Below are positions 55,427-64,000 of a stretch of 64,000 bases of DNA, one piece after another (position 1 is the stretch's first letter; each line of letters starts with the position of its first letter). Position numbers and translations under genes: made by a program. The DNA is taken from contig JAJDTL010000003.1 of assembly GCA_022827195.1 (NCBI GenBank), forward strand, positions 1-64,000. Direction: 5' to 3'. The DNA is from Caldilineaceae bacterium. Lineage in GTDB: Bacteria > Chloroflexota > Anaerolineae > Caldilineales > Caldilineaceae. The notes under the pieces are model-generated. The model was given only the letters and a program-made list of their open reading frames with translations. It was not told where the DNA came from and ran no database searches.

Positions 55427-57325
55427 CTACTCATCCGACTTTTCTTCCATCGCGTCGTCGGGTCCCATGGCATTCGCTTCTTCCATAAAGAGTTCGGCAT
55501 CGGCTTTCGTCGGCAGCATCAACTCATCGCCGATATGGATGAGATTGCAGTCCTCTGTTACTTCGCTGTTGTTGACACAGATCGCGGGCCAGTAACTGCT
55601 GTCGCCGTAGGCCCGCTCGGCGATCGAGCCCAAGGTGTCGCCAGACTTGACGGTATAGAGCGTGGGGCCGTCATCCATCAGCTCGATCGACTCCATCATG
55701 GCGTCGTCCGCCATCATGTCGTCTTTTTCCGCCATCATACCGTCTTTGTCGGACTCCATGTCGTCCTTATCCGCCATCATCTCGTCCTTGTCGGACTCCA
55801 TCTCGTCCTCGTCCGCCATCATCTCGTCTTTCTCACCCATCATGCCATCCTTCTCAGCCATCATCATCTTATCGTCCATCATGGACATGGCTTCGGCATG
55901 GGTGGGAAGCATCAACTCGTCGCCAACACTGATTCGATTGCAGTCTTCAAGCGAGTTGGCGCTGCAGATGACCGACCAGTACTTGGATGCGCCATAGGCG
56001 CGCTTGGAGATGGATCCCAGGGTGTCCCCGGACACGACGGTGTAAGGCGTGGGGCCGTCATCCATCAATTCTATCGACCCCATCATGGCGTCGTCCGCCA
56101 TCATGTCATCCTTATCCGCCATCATCTCGTCTTTGTCGGACTCCAAGTCGTCCTTGTCGGCCATCATCTCGTCTTTGTCGGACTCCATGTCGTCCTTGTC
56201 GGCCATCATCTCGTCTTTCTCACCCATCATGCCATCCTTCTCAGCCATCATCATCTTATCGTCCATCATGGACATGGCTTCGGCATGGGTGGGAAGCATC
56301 AACTCGTCGCCAACGTGGATCAGGTTGCAGTTTTCAAGCGAGTTGGCGCTGCAGATGACCGACCAGTACTTGGATGCGCCATAGGCGCGCTTGGAGATGG
56401 ATCCCAGGGTGTCCCCGGACACGACAGTGTAGGGCGTGGGGCCGTCTTCCATCAGCGCGATAGAGTCCATCATAGCGTCGCCCGCCATCATGTCGTCCTT
56501 GTCCGACATCATCTCATCCTTCTCGCCCATCATCTTGTCATCGTCGGCCATCATGACTACATCGATGGTGACCTTCAACAAGGCGGTGACTTCGGGATAG
56601 GTGAAATCGTCATCCACGACATGGACGGTAGCCATCCCGTCGGCAGGACCCGTGTTGGCCCCGGACTGGCGCGGCGCTTGGTTGGGTCCGGTGCCCGGCT
56701 CCTCATTGGCCTCCGTGCCCGCGTCCCACAGGAGCAGGTCCGCGGTCACGTCGTGCATCATCATATCCATCGCCATCCCGTCCATGTCGAAAAGGGCGAT
56801 GCCCATCTCGTCCGGAGCGACGAAAAGGTCGTTGGATTGTACAAGCATCGTGGCGAAGGAGAGGTACGGTGTGTGAGGTGTGGCCTTTACTTCGAACTCG
56901 TAGGCGCCGCCCGGCAGCAACACGCCGGGTGCATCCGAGCCCGCGGGAGTATTGAATACGCCTGCATGGAGCTCCATGTCGCTCAAAGCAGCTGCCAGTT
57001 GGGACGGATCGCCGTCTTCGGCCAACGCCTCAAGCCCATACCCGCGATCAGCTTCACCGGTTGTGAAAAGGGGGCCGGCGTCGCTATGAAGCACCCAGAC
57101 CCCGGGTGCGAAAGGCGTTGCCAGGGCGGAGTCGCCGGAAATGTTTTCGATGCGGACCAGAAAGGTGACCGCATCCTCCATGGCCTTCTCCTCATCTCCA
57201 CCATGGCTCGATTCGAATGTAGGTACTTCACTCGCCCAGGCAGTGCCCGCGGGCCCAAACACGATAGCAGTCGAAAGCATCAACGCGGCAGTGAGAATCA
57301 CGGAGAGCGTCTTTCTTTGTTGCAT
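55427..57325 (-). CDS. Secreted spondin-domain protein with three LysM domains and Met/Asp-rich linkers
   Basis: The 632-residue protein begins with a signal peptide (MQQRKTLSVILTAALMLSTA). Residues ~35-265 form a spondin_N-like domain (FLVRIENISGDSALATPFAPGVW, PGGAYEFEVKATPHTPYLSFATMLVQSNDLF). Three LysM domains follow (TPYTVVSGDTLGSISKRAYG twice, then LYTVKSGDTLGSIAERAYG). Between them are long runs of Met, Asp, Lys and Glu, with MMADKDDM and ESDKDEMM units. Cell-wall or polysaccharide binding by LysM is expected. The linkers may be flexible, or bind metal; that is speculation. GGAGGGAGGAAT precedes ATG 57325. Confidence 0.88.
   Translation of the reverse strand: MQQRKTLSVILTAALMLSTAIVFGPAGTAWASEVPTFESSHGGDEEKAMEDAVTFLVRIENISGDSALATPFAPGVWVLHSDAGPLFTTGEADRGYGLEALAEDGDPSQLAAALSDMELHAGVFNTPAGSDAPGVLLPGGAYEFEVKATPHTPYLSFATMLVQSNDLFVAPDEMGIALFDMDGMAMDMMMHDVTADLLLWDAGTEANEEPGTGPNQAPRQSGANTGPADGMATVHVVDDDFTYPEVTALLKVTIDVVMMADDDKMMGEKDEMMSDKDDMMAGDAMMDSIALMEDGPTPYTVVSGDTLGSISKRAYGASKYWSVICSANSLENCNLIHVGDELMLPTHAEAMSMMDDKMMMAEKDGMMGEKDEMMADKDDMESDKDEMMADKDDLESDKDEMMADKDDMMADDAMMGSIELMDDGPTPYTVVSGDTLGSISKRAYGASKYWSVICSANSLEDCNRISVGDELMLPTHAEAMSMMDDKMMMAEKDGMMGEKDEMMADEDEMESDKDEMMADKDDMESDKDGMMAEKDDMMADDAMMESIELMDDGPTLYTVKSGDTLGSIAERAYGDSSYWPAICVNNSEVTEDCNLIHIGDELMLPTKADAELFMEEANAMGPDDAMEEKSDE
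55640..56450. repeat. LysM plus linker units repeated with exact 387-bp period
   Basis: The same GCGTGGGGCCGTC landmark follows the LysM start at 55654, 56041 and 56428, a spacing of 387 bp each time (129 codons). The two upstream units are nearly identical across the LysM coding part; the 3'-most copy has diverged. The linkers themselves contain shorter ATCATCTCGTC-like repeats, so slippage is likely. Confidence 0.85.
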
Positions 57326-57511
57326 AGGGTAAATTCCTCCCTCCAGGTTGGTCTAATGCGGATGATATGCAACAATGTGAGCGAGCAGGGGAACCCCTCC
57401 ACCCATTGTATCAGACAAAATGGACTGTGTCAGGTAATAAACATTACTGATTAATTAACCGGATGCCGCAATCGTCATACCCACGGCAAACTGTGAGGAG
57501 ATTCCGCTCCC

Positions 57512-58213
57512 GTGGCCGGCACAAAGATTCTTGTTGTCGACGATGAACCCAGCATTCGGGAGGTCGTCAGTCTTTACCTCGAACGAAGTGGCTTTGAGCC
57601 AACCGTAGTCGGAGACGGGCAAGCCGCTCTGGATTTGATACGGACCGACCCGCCGGAACTGCTGATCCTCGATGTAATGCTTCCCGGTGTCGACGGCTAT
57701 GAGGTCACCCGCCAGGTGCGCGCGACCAGTTCGATTCCGGTTATCCTGCTGACCGCACGCAAGGATGAAATCGATCGCATTCTCGGCTTGGAACTGGGCG
57801 CCGATGACTACGTTGTCAAACCCTTCAGCCCGCGCGAGCTGGTCAGCCGCGTGAAGGCAGTGCTGCGCCGAACCCAGCAGACCCCGGCGCAGCCCGGTGG
57901 AGAGAGTCCGGTCTCTGTCGGCACCATGCGAATCGACCCACGTACACGCCAGGTAACTATCGAAGGAAAAGAGGTCGCGCTGACGATCAAGGAGTACGAT
58001 CTGCTGTGGATGTTCGTCAGCAACCCTCACCAGGTCTTCAATCGCACCCAATTGCTCGATAGGGTCTGGGGTGTGGCCGAATATATCGACGCCAGCACCG
58101 TCACCGTCCATGTGCGGCGTCTGCGCGAAAAGATCGAAAAAGACCCTTCGAACCCGCAGCATATTCTAACGGTTTGGGGTGTAGGCTACCGCTTCGAGCC
58201 AGGAGAGCGATAA
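57512..58213 (+). CDS. OmpR/PhoB-type response regulator
   Basis: The 233-residue regulator has a receiver domain (ILVVDDEPSIREVV with acidic pocket, phospho-acceptor Asp in LLILDVMLPG, Thr in LLTARKD, Lys in VVKPFSPREL) and a winged-helix DNA-binding domain (LTIKEYDLLWMFVSNP, VTVHVRRLREKIEKDP, VWGVGYRFEP). Start is GTG 57512 with GAGGAG about 11 nt upstream. It is followed 48 nt later by its sensor kinase. Confidence 0.95.
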   Translation: MAGTKILVVDDEPSIREVVSLYLERSGFEPTVVGDGQAALDLIRTDPPELLILDVMLPGVDGYEVTRQVRATSSIPVILLTARKDEIDRILGLELGADDYVVKPFSPRELVSRVKAVLRRTQQTPAQPGGESPVSVGTMRIDPRTRQVTIEGKEVALTIKEYDLLWMFVSNPHQVFNRTQLLDRVWGVAEYIDASTVTVHVRRLREKIEKDPSNPQHILTVWGVGYRFEPGER

Positions 58214-58261
58214 GCGCGCCGGACATCGCACCCGCCTGTCTCCCCCACTAAGGAGCGCTAC

Positions 58262-59515
58262 ATGAATACGACTACCTCGATGCATTCGCCGGTAACGCTG
58301 CCACTCCGCTTTCTTATCGGTGTCATCATTGCAGTCGTTGGCGGCCTCCTGCTCTTCCTCGCGTTTCTTGATCCACCGCTGAACGACCTGGGGGCGATGG
58401 CGCTGTTCCTGACCGCAACCGCCCTACTGTCCGTGGCCGCAGTCTATTTGGTATATCGACTCGGCTGGCTGCACTACTCCCCTCGCCTCAGTTGGACCCT
58501 CCTGGGCGGATACGGCTTCGCTAGCCTCCTGACATTCCTGAATGTCTTCGTCACAGCCCGGCTCATGTTCGCCAGCGACCACGACCTTCGTCTGGCCGCG
58601 GTGCTGCTCATCTTCGCAGGCGGCATCGCAACCGCGCTTGGCTACTTTCTGTCAACTGCCCTGTCGGAGAAAATTCGATGGGTGGGTCGAGCCGCCGCAG
58701 CTATCGCCGAAGGAAAACGAAGCGTGCGTGTCGAGGTCGTCGGCAGAGATGAGCTGGCGCAGTTGGGCCATACGTTCAACCGAATGGTTGCACGGCTCGA
58801 AGAGGCCGAACGGCATCAACTGGAGACCGAGCAGCTCCGCCGCAATCTCCTTGCCTGGATCGGACATGACCTTCGAACGCCTCTTGCCTCAATCCAGGCT
58901 CTAGTCGAGGCCCTGACCGACGGTATTGTGACCGAACCGTCAAAGGCCCAACACTATCTGCGAACTGTACAGCGCGATGCAGCATCCCTATCCTCCCTGA
59001 TCGACGAACTTTTCGAAATGGCCCAGATTGAGGCCGGTGGGCTCCACTTGAATCGGCAGCCGATCTCGCTTTCCGACCTGATCTCGGATACGCTGGAGAG
59101 TTTCGCCGTACGCTGCGAAGAGCTGGAAATCGCCCTTTCCGGCAGTGCAGACCCCCGCGTCGATCCCGTCTGGGTCGACCCCGGCCTCATCGGCCGCGTT
59201 CTCACCAACCTGGTCGGCAACGCCGTCCGGCACACTCCTCAAGGCGGCTCGGTCTCCGTCACCGCCCAGCGAGTCGTCGGCGGTGTGCGCGTCGATGTCT
59301 ACGACTCCGGGCCGGGAATACCCGCAGAGAGCCTGTCCAAGGTTTTCGAGCAGTTCTATCGCGGCGAACAGTCTCGCAGCCGAGCCAAGGGCGGCGGCTC
59401 CGGCCTCGGCCTGGCCATCGCCAAAGCAGTCGTCGAAGCCCACGGCGGCGCAATCGGCGCCGAGAACCGCTTCGAAGGCGGCGCCCGTTTCTATTTTGTG
59501 CTCCCGGGCAGTTAA
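58262..59515 (+). CDS. Sensor histidine kinase with HAMP domain
   Basis: The 417-residue kinase has four likely membrane helices (about 15-37, 44-67, 83-104, 110-138), then a HAMP domain (WVGRAAAAIAEGKRSVRVEVVGRDELAQLGHTFNRMV). The H-box is AWIGHDLRTPLASIQ. The ATPase has N (LVGNAVRHT), DVYDSGPGIP, and GSGLGLAIAKAVVEAHGG. There is no large periplasmic sensor domain, so the signal is probably sensed within the membrane. CTAAGGAGCGCTAC precedes ATG 58262. It pairs with the preceding regulator; target genes are unknown. Confidence 0.95.
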   Translation: MNTTTSMHSPVTLPLRFLIGVIIAVVGGLLLFLAFLDPPLNDLGAMALFLTATALLSVAAVYLVYRLGWLHYSPRLSWTLLGGYGFASLLTFLNVFVTARLMFASDHDLRLAAVLLIFAGGIATALGYFLSTALSEKIRWVGRAAAAIAEGKRSVRVEVVGRDELAQLGHTFNRMVARLEEAERHQLETEQLRRNLLAWIGHDLRTPLASIQALVEALTDGIVTEPSKAQHYLRTVQRDAASLSSLIDELFEMAQIEAGGLHLNRQPISLSDLISDTLESFAVRCEELEIALSGSADPRVDPVWVDPGLIGRVLTNLVGNAVRHTPQGGSVSVTAQRVVGGVRVDVYDSGPGIPAESLSKVFEQFYRGEQSRSRAKGGGSGLGLAIAKAVVEAHGGAIGAENRFEGGARFYFVLPGS

Positions 59516-59937
59516 TTTCCGGTTGCCGGTAAGCGTGGCCGCCAAAAGGCTTGTTCTGAAGCTCGCTGCCTCTTGTAGCCGCTGGCGGTGAAGCGGCTCA
59601 GGACGATGCGCCTTGAATTGACGTTTTGAAAACCCTGTTACCGGAAATCAGGCTTGGCCTACCTGCGACTGGGGCAAGTGCAGGAACTACCGGGTCTGAC
59701 GTAGACGCCAACCGGCGGTTTCAAGTCTGATGCAGGAGTTACCTGGGATTCTTTCTTCAGACATCCCAGATTGCCCTTTGGAGGGACAGTTGCCTGACAG
59801 TTCTACATTGAACTCACCGGTACAAAATCACCAAATAGAGGCCCTTCACAGCAATTTCTTCGCCAGAGTTCAGGCACCCCGTGCGTTAATCGGAATCTCA
59901 TTAAAGAAGCTACAGCAAAGCCCTGCACCCAGGAGCA
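59516..59937. other. Intergenic region before the glycosyltransferase-like gene
   Basis: About 420 nt holds no recognisable gene. Short GC-rich inverted stretches occur, such as GCCGCTGGCGGTGAAGCGGC at ~59577-59596. The frame of the next gene is closed by a TAA at 59902-59904. Confidence 0.45.
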
Positions 59938-61419
59938 TTGTTCCTGGGTGGTCTTGTTACCTATTCCATGCACTGGCTGACGGCGCCGACTGGCATTGGC
60001 GAGGATGCAAGCAGGTTGGGGATATACGCATTAGACTTCGTAATCGTGACTGGCTCAGGTGGAGCGGCCACTTGGGCCTGGCTGGAAGGCTCTCGTCATC
60101 TACCCCGATGGTCCGGCGGCATTGTCCTGTTGATGGTTGTTTCGTCGGGCTTCTTGAGGCAGTGGGACTACGCAACCCGAGTCAAGCCAGACGTCCTCGC
60201 CTCAGATAGACTGGAGTGGCACAACAGTCTGATAGGAATCGCCCTGGCTGACTTCATCAGCGATCATCCTGAATCGCGCATCATCGTGCCCAACGGGCAA
60301 TACCAGTTTGAGCCACTCGCTTTTCTGCTGTCCGACCGGTTCCCGAAACGCAGGAGCGGCATGGATGCTCCGCTGATGGAGGGCGAAACTGTTACAGTCC
60401 TTGAACCCAGGTTTGTCCGCTTGGCAACAACCGAAGAGAACCTTGACGAATGGGTTCTTCTCAAAAATAGGACAGCCTACCTCCTCCCTCCCCTGGACGA
60501 CAGCATCGAAGCTCTTGACGGTGAGGAGTCAGCAATCGTAGCCGGTAACGGCGTCGTGGTAGCCAAAGCCTTCACCGCGCGCTGGCAATGCGCTTCTCCC
60601 CAGTTCGTCCCCCACCAGGCCTCCTTTGCCAATGGTATGGATCTGGTCGGTTACCAGAGCAGCATTCTGAGGCCGGGGAATCCCATCTGGTTGACCTACT
60701 ACTGGCAACCCGCTTACGAGATTGAACGGGATGTCGAGTTGCTCGTCCAGCTCTTCGACCAAAACCGTGAAGCTGTCGTCGCGAACACGCACATCTGGCC
60801 GCTGAGGGGTGTATTCAGAATGCGCGCCTGGCAACCTGGACAGATCATGCCGCTGAGCCACAGCCTACCCATTCCGGACAACCTTGGTTTCGGTCCTTAT
60901 CAGCTGCACGTAGGTCTACTGGACCTGCTTTCGCGCGAACGAATACACTTGGCGTCAGGAAGGGATCTGCTACATTTGCAGACTTTCAAGATCCCATTCC
61001 CTCCAGAAAGTCGCGTACCGGAAACACGCGCGGATATCAGCTTTGGCGAATTCATCAGGCTTGAGGGATTCACGCTGTCGGCTGAATCCGACCGGCTGAC
61101 AATCGTCTTCTTTTGGAAGGCCGTCAACACACCTCCAGAGGACTTCACCTCTTTTGTCCACATCGTTGACTCGGACGACAACATTATCGCCCAAGCGGAC
61201 ATTGAACCGCTCGGCGGCCAGTATCCGACGTCGATCTGGTCTCCGGACGAAACGATAGTTGATGAGCGGATTATCCCAGGATTACCAAAGGGAGTATTTC
61301 AGGTTCTTGTCGGCTGGTACCGGCATGTGGGAGATGGATGGGAGCGGCTGCCCATTGTTACCGGTGGGCTGTTGCAACCGGATGACCGGGCCTTGTTGGA
61401 CACGTTCACCTTGCCCTGA
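59938..61419 (+). CDS. C-terminal region of a membrane glycosyltransferase-like protein, probably 5'-truncated
   Basis: The 493-residue frame starts at TTG 59938 without a good ribosome binding site. Residues 1-65 contain two membrane helices (IYALDFVIVTGSGGAATWAWL and WSGGIVLLMVVSSGFL). The remaining ~420 residues are soluble, with a middle LADFISDHPESRIIVPNG region and two repeated beta-rich parts (LVGYQSSILRPGNPIWLTYYWQP and RLEGFTLSAESDRLTIVFFWKAV). This resembles the C-terminal end of large multipass GT39-like proteins. The N-terminal catalytic and most membrane segments are missing, so this may be a truncated gene. Confidence 0.55.
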   Translation: MFLGGLVTYSMHWLTAPTGIGEDASRLGIYALDFVIVTGSGGAATWAWLEGSRHLPRWSGGIVLLMVVSSGFLRQWDYATRVKPDVLASDRLEWHNSLIGIALADFISDHPESRIIVPNGQYQFEPLAFLLSDRFPKRRSGMDAPLMEGETVTVLEPRFVRLATTEENLDEWVLLKNRTAYLLPPLDDSIEALDGEESAIVAGNGVVVAKAFTARWQCASPQFVPHQASFANGMDLVGYQSSILRPGNPIWLTYYWQPAYEIERDVELLVQLFDQNREAVVANTHIWPLRGVFRMRAWQPGQIMPLSHSLPIPDNLGFGPYQLHVGLLDLLSRERIHLASGRDLLHLQTFKIPFPPESRVPETRADISFGEFIRLEGFTLSAESDRLTIVFFWKAVNTPPEDFTSFVHIVDSDDNIIAQADIEPLGGQYPTSIWSPDETIVDERIIPGLPKGVFQVLVGWYRHVGDGWERLPIVTGGLLQPDDRALLDTFTLP

Positions 61420-61781
61420 GCCGACACGCGGTCATGCGACGATTGAGGGCAAAAGGGCGGCGTCGCAGTTCCGGAATATGGCAGCTTTCGTAGAACACAG
61501 GCAGACCGAGAGGAGAATTGGAGGAGCCTGCAACGGGCGATTCTCGGGGTTAGCAGGATGTGAAGGGGCTGGAAGGAAACTGCGTACCCCAAAACACGGA
61601 ATGGCAGCGGTTATCCCAACTGCGACGGCACACAGGCGACAAGACACCTCTTCCGCTCTCATTACTTCCGCAAAGCTGGGGCGAGACATTCTCAGCAGAA
61701 CAGAACCGGATGAAAGTGCCTATGCGCTCCTGAATTCGCGGCAGAGAACTGGTCTTTTGGCTCTGTCTCCGTTGTGACCGG
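61420..61781. other. 360-nt convergent intergenic region
   Basis: Nothing is recognised between the glycosyltransferase-like gene and the convergent metF. Short ORFs here have no coding character. Confidence 0.5.
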
Positions 61782-62759
61782 TCACCCCTGTTTCGATCCC
61801 GCAATTCGCGGTATTCCCGCCCGCTCGACAATCTCAGGCACGGCCTCCTCCTGACGGTAGGCCATGATATGGACGCCGTGCACACCTTCTATCTGACGCA
61901 CCTGCTCGATAATCTCCACACAGATGCGAATGCCCTCCTCGCGTTTCTGCTTTCGCGGCGTCTTCGCCAATCTCTCTACCACCGCATCCGGAATGTGCAC
62001 GCCAGGCACACGGCTGCGCATGAACTCCGCGGCCCGTTCCGAGCGCAGCGGTCCGACCCCCACCAGAATGTAGACTCGCTCGTGCAGCCCCATGTCGCGC
62101 ACGCGGCGCATAAACGCCTCAAAAACTGGCAGGTCGTAGCAGTACTGCGTCTGGATGAACTCCGCACCGGCCTCGATCTTCTTCGCAAGGCGCAGGTGGC
62201 GCAGGTCCTGCGGCGGCACAAAAGGGTTGGCCGCCGCGCCAAGGAAATAGCGGGGCGGCGTGGTCAGTTTGCGCCCGCTTAGGAAAACGCCTTGATCCCG
62301 CATGATCGCGGCCGTTCGCAACAGGTGCAGAGCGTCGAAGTCAAAAACACGCCGTGACTCGGGCTGGTCGCCTGCGCTCACATCGTCACCCGTGAGACAG
62401 AGCACATTGTGGACGCCCAGCGCGGCCGCGCCCAGCAGATCGCCCTGAATCGCGATGCGATTGCGGTCCCGGCAACTCACCTGCAAGACCGGCTCATAGC
62501 CCGCCCTTGCCATCAGCGCGCAACAGGCGACGCTGCTCATGTGGCAGTTTGCACCCGAGCCATCCGTGGCGTTGATCGCGTCGCATACATCCCCCAACGC
62601 CTGCGCGTTTGCGTACACATCCTTCGGGTCGGCCGAATCCGGCGCGTTCAACTCCGCAGTAACGGCAAAGTGCCCGCCGAGCAGCACCTGCTGCAGACGG
62701 GACTCGGAACTGCCCTGCTCGCTTTCGCTATCGGTTGGAACTGGGTCTGAATGAACCAT
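61782..62759 (-). CDS. metF: Methylenetetrahydrofolate reductase MetF
   Basis: MetF reduces 5,10-methylene-THF to 5-methyl-THF for methionine synthesis. The barrel starts GHFAVTAELNAPDSADP with the catalytic Glu, then INATDGSGANCHMSS, NRIAIQGDLLGAAALGVHNVLCLTGDD (flavin region), AGAEFIQTQYCYDLPVFEAFM and VGVGPLRSERAAEFM. It has 325 residues. It begins 68 nt downstream of the MetV-like gene in the same direction. NADH- versus ferredoxin-linked use cannot be decided from sequence. Confidence 0.93.
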   Translation of the reverse strand: MVHSDPVPTDSESEQGSSESRLQQVLLGGHFAVTAELNAPDSADPKDVYANAQALGDVCDAINATDGSGANCHMSSVACCALMARAGYEPVLQVSCRDRNRIAIQGDLLGAAALGVHNVLCLTGDDVSAGDQPESRRVFDFDALHLLRTAAIMRDQGVFLSGRKLTTPPRYFLGAAANPFVPPQDLRHLRLAKKIEAGAEFIQTQYCYDLPVFEAFMRRVRDMGLHERVYILVGVGPLRSERAAEFMRSRVPGVHIPDAVVERLAKTPRKQKREEGIRICVEIIEQVRQIEGVHGVHIMAYRQEEAVPEIVERAGIPRIAGSKQG

Positions 62760-62827
62760 GTGCAGGTATAGAGTGGAAGAAGCCCCGCGTGGGACCAGGA
62801 AACGACATGCCCCTGCCGGACCTCAGT

Positions 62828-63355
62828 TTACGTCGACTCGGTCTCGTCCAGCTCTATCGTCGACCAACCGGGCGGCTGCTCAACGTCGACTCCATCCAGC
62901 AGATTCAGCCATGCACTGCTGTTCTGCAATCCTCGGTTCACAGGCGGCTGCAATTCCATGACCTCGCCCCCGTAACGGCCCATCAACGCGTCGCGCCGCC
63001 ACGCCTGTACCCACACACACGGCATCTCCGGGATTACCTCGCAATGGCCGTTCTGACGCACACCGCCGCAAGGTCCGTTGCGCAAGTTCTTCGGACAGTT
63101 CATCGGGCAAGTCATGCCCGTGCTGTGGAGAATGCACTGGCCGCACATCTGGCAGTTGAAGAGATATCCCTTGGATACCTCTTCGCTCCAGACGAAAATG
63201 CGCTTCCTCCACCCTGCAGGAGTGACTCGCCTCAGCAGCGGGTAGAGAAACTGCAGAGTCGATTTTGAGGTCGCATAGACCGCCTCCAAAAGGCGCGGAC
63301 GGTTTTTCAGCCATTCGCTGCCAGGCAACCGTTTGGATTCGGCAAAAGTAGACAC
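62828..63355 (-). CDS. MetV-like MTHFR C-terminal-domain protein
   Basis: The 175-residue protein carries a cysteine-rich cluster: FNCQMCGQCILHSTGMTCPMNCPKNLRNGPCGG, with further residues to CEVIPEMPCVWV. This is the pattern of the MTHFR C-terminal/MetV family, which partners with MetF in acetogens and other bacteria, where the cysteines likely hold iron-sulfur or zinc. Adjacent metF supports a MetVF complex. The remaining C-terminus is acidic and unremarkable. Confidence 0.9.
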   Translation of the reverse strand: MSTFAESKRLPGSEWLKNRPRLLEAVYATSKSTLQFLYPLLRRVTPAGWRKRIFVWSEEVSKGYLFNCQMCGQCILHSTGMTCPMNCPKNLRNGPCGGVRQNGHCEVIPEMPCVWVQAWRRDALMGRYGGEVMELQPPVNRGLQNSSAWLNLLDGVDVEQPPGWSTIELDETEST

Positions 63356-63468
63356 AGCTACGACACCTTGAGTTTTCTGGATCTGCAGACGTTCTCAGAT
63401 CATACCATGAATTGACCGGTTTTCTCCAGCTCCATAGGCTGACAACTAGGAGAATGGTCCAGCCCGGC

Positions 63469-64000
63469 CTACTGTTGCTGCTGTTTGGCCCGCCAAGCCT
63501 CGTATTCGGCCTGTGCGTCCTCCCGCAAAGGATAGTATTTGCGCAGGTCGCCGCCCTCGGCCAGCCTCATGCGCGAAAACTCCTCCCATTCGGCGTGTTC
63601 GCCCGCATTCGCCAGCAACTCTTCCGCCAGGCCGACCGGCACCACCACTGCGCCATCGTCGTCGGCGATAACAATATCTCCAGGCATCACCATCGTTCCC
63701 CCGCACGCAACCGGCACATTCACCGCAAACGGGAAAATGTTAGTCTGCGTGTGGAAGTTCGGCGTAACGCCTCGCAGCCACAGACCCAGTTCCAGTTCGC
63801 TCGCCTTAGGGAAGTCGCGGATGCAGCCATCGATCACAACCCCGGCGCCACCCCGTCCCTGAAAGTATGTGAGCATCATCTCGCCGAACACACCGCTGGA
63901 CATCTCTCCCCTGGCATCGACGACGACAACGTCACCCGGCTGGGTGTGGTACAGGACATGGCGATGAAGCTGCTGTTCCGGGTCGTTGTACTCGTCCGCG
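63469..64000 (-). CDS. RraA-family protein (partial)
   Basis: The frame enters from the window edge and ends at 63469. The visible ~177 residues include QPGDVVVVDARGEMSSGVFGEMM, GGAGVVIDGCIRDFP (the Gly-x-Arg-Asp binding site), FAVNVPVACGGTMVMPGD and IVIADDDGAVVVP. These match the RraA/HMG-aldolase-type family (formerly dimethylmenaquinone methyltransferase), either aldolases for 4-hydroxy-4-methyl-2-oxoglutarate or RNase E regulators. The C-terminal tail is Gln-rich. Start lies outside the window. Confidence 0.9.
   Translation of the reverse strand, partial: ADEYNDPEQQLHRHVLYHTQPGDVVVVDARGEMSSGVFGEMMLTYFQGRGGAGVVIDGCIRDFPKASELELGLWLRGVTPNFHTQTNIFPFAVNVPVACGGTMVMPGDIVIADDDGAVVVPVGLAEELLANAGEHAEWEEFSRMRLAEGGDLRKYYPLREDAQAEYEAWRAKQQQQ

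Noticed and set aside
55535..57454. 639-codon plus-strand ORF rich in His, Val and Leu
   Set aside because: It is antisense to the LysM-repeat gene. Its repeats mirror the Met/Asp codons, it has no ribosome binding site or family, and the minus-strand frame has a signal peptide and LysM domains.
58262..59515. SOS or selenium link of the two-component system
   Set aside because: No LexA-type box, UGA or neighbouring sel gene supports it.

Overview
GC-rich bacterial chromosome window, about 64 kb, almost entirely ordinary housekeeping and metabolic genes with a few accessory insertions. Single-lipobox lipoproteins, a SAM-I riboswitch, a GAAC-N4-GTTC type SOS box, sugar ABC lipoprotein cassettes and the style of the proteins suggest a member of the Chloroflexota (Anaerolineae/Caldilineae-like). 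That assignment is inference; the window has no rRNA and I found no tRNA.

Layout. 1-2783: eroded accessory DNA with a partial XRE/ImmA-type regulator, a KAP-family NTPase remnant, a decayed IS3-family element and about 0.9 kb without a convincing gene. 2784-5323 (minus): miaA, yraN and an SPFH membrane protein. 6052-11842 (plus): SAM-I riboswitch with terminator, a trans-sulfuration enzyme, two lipoproteins (CrtC/AttH-like and YceI), a GNAT protein and malate dehydrogenase. 11868-13782 (minus): MazG-like, RluA-family and lspA. 13914-14729: a nitrilase-fold protein without its catalytic cysteine, then a 1.45 kb gene-free stretch. 16181-24280 (plus): a loose histidine cluster (hisH, a hisA-Nudix fusion, hisF, hisE) interleaved with a DUF402 protein, a degenerate histidine phosphatase, a Na+/H+ antiporter and a RelE-like/SF1 helicase fusion. 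24441-29694: guaB, purA and purB, with an MNT/HEPN toxin-antitoxin pair between purA and purB. 29696-37498: an RlmM-like methyltransferase, dtd, an SOS-box-controlled radical SAM protein on an apparently leaderless promoter, a phytanoyl-CoA dioxygenase-like protein, and a minus-strand run ending in hisB. 37752-43148: a BadF-type sugar kinase, an amidohydrolase and a complete sugar ABC importer core (binding protein and two permeases). 43267-47283: sucCD and acs. 47372-57325 (minus): scpA, a three-domain amidase, a UvrD/AddB-like ATPase, a thioredoxin-fold lipoprotein interrupted by one in-frame UGA, and a LysM-repeat protein. 57512-59515: a two-component system. 59938-61419: C-terminal part of a membrane glycosyltransferase-like protein. 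61782-64000 (minus): metF, a metV-like partner, and a partial RraA-family gene.

Most notable is 54502-55338. Two apparent ORFs are really one thioredoxin-like lipoprotein gene in which UGA stands exactly where the first cysteine of the CxxC motif belongs. A perfect 8-bp hairpin with a GUU loop starts 18 nt after the UGA, as expected of a bacterial SECIS element. This is a strong candidate for a periplasmic UxxC selenoprotein. Other points of interest are the HisA-Nudix fusion, the LexA-box leaderless promoter, the RelE-helicase fusion inside the his cluster, and a 387-bp exact-period repeat encoding LysM domains joined by Met/Asp/Lys-rich linkers.
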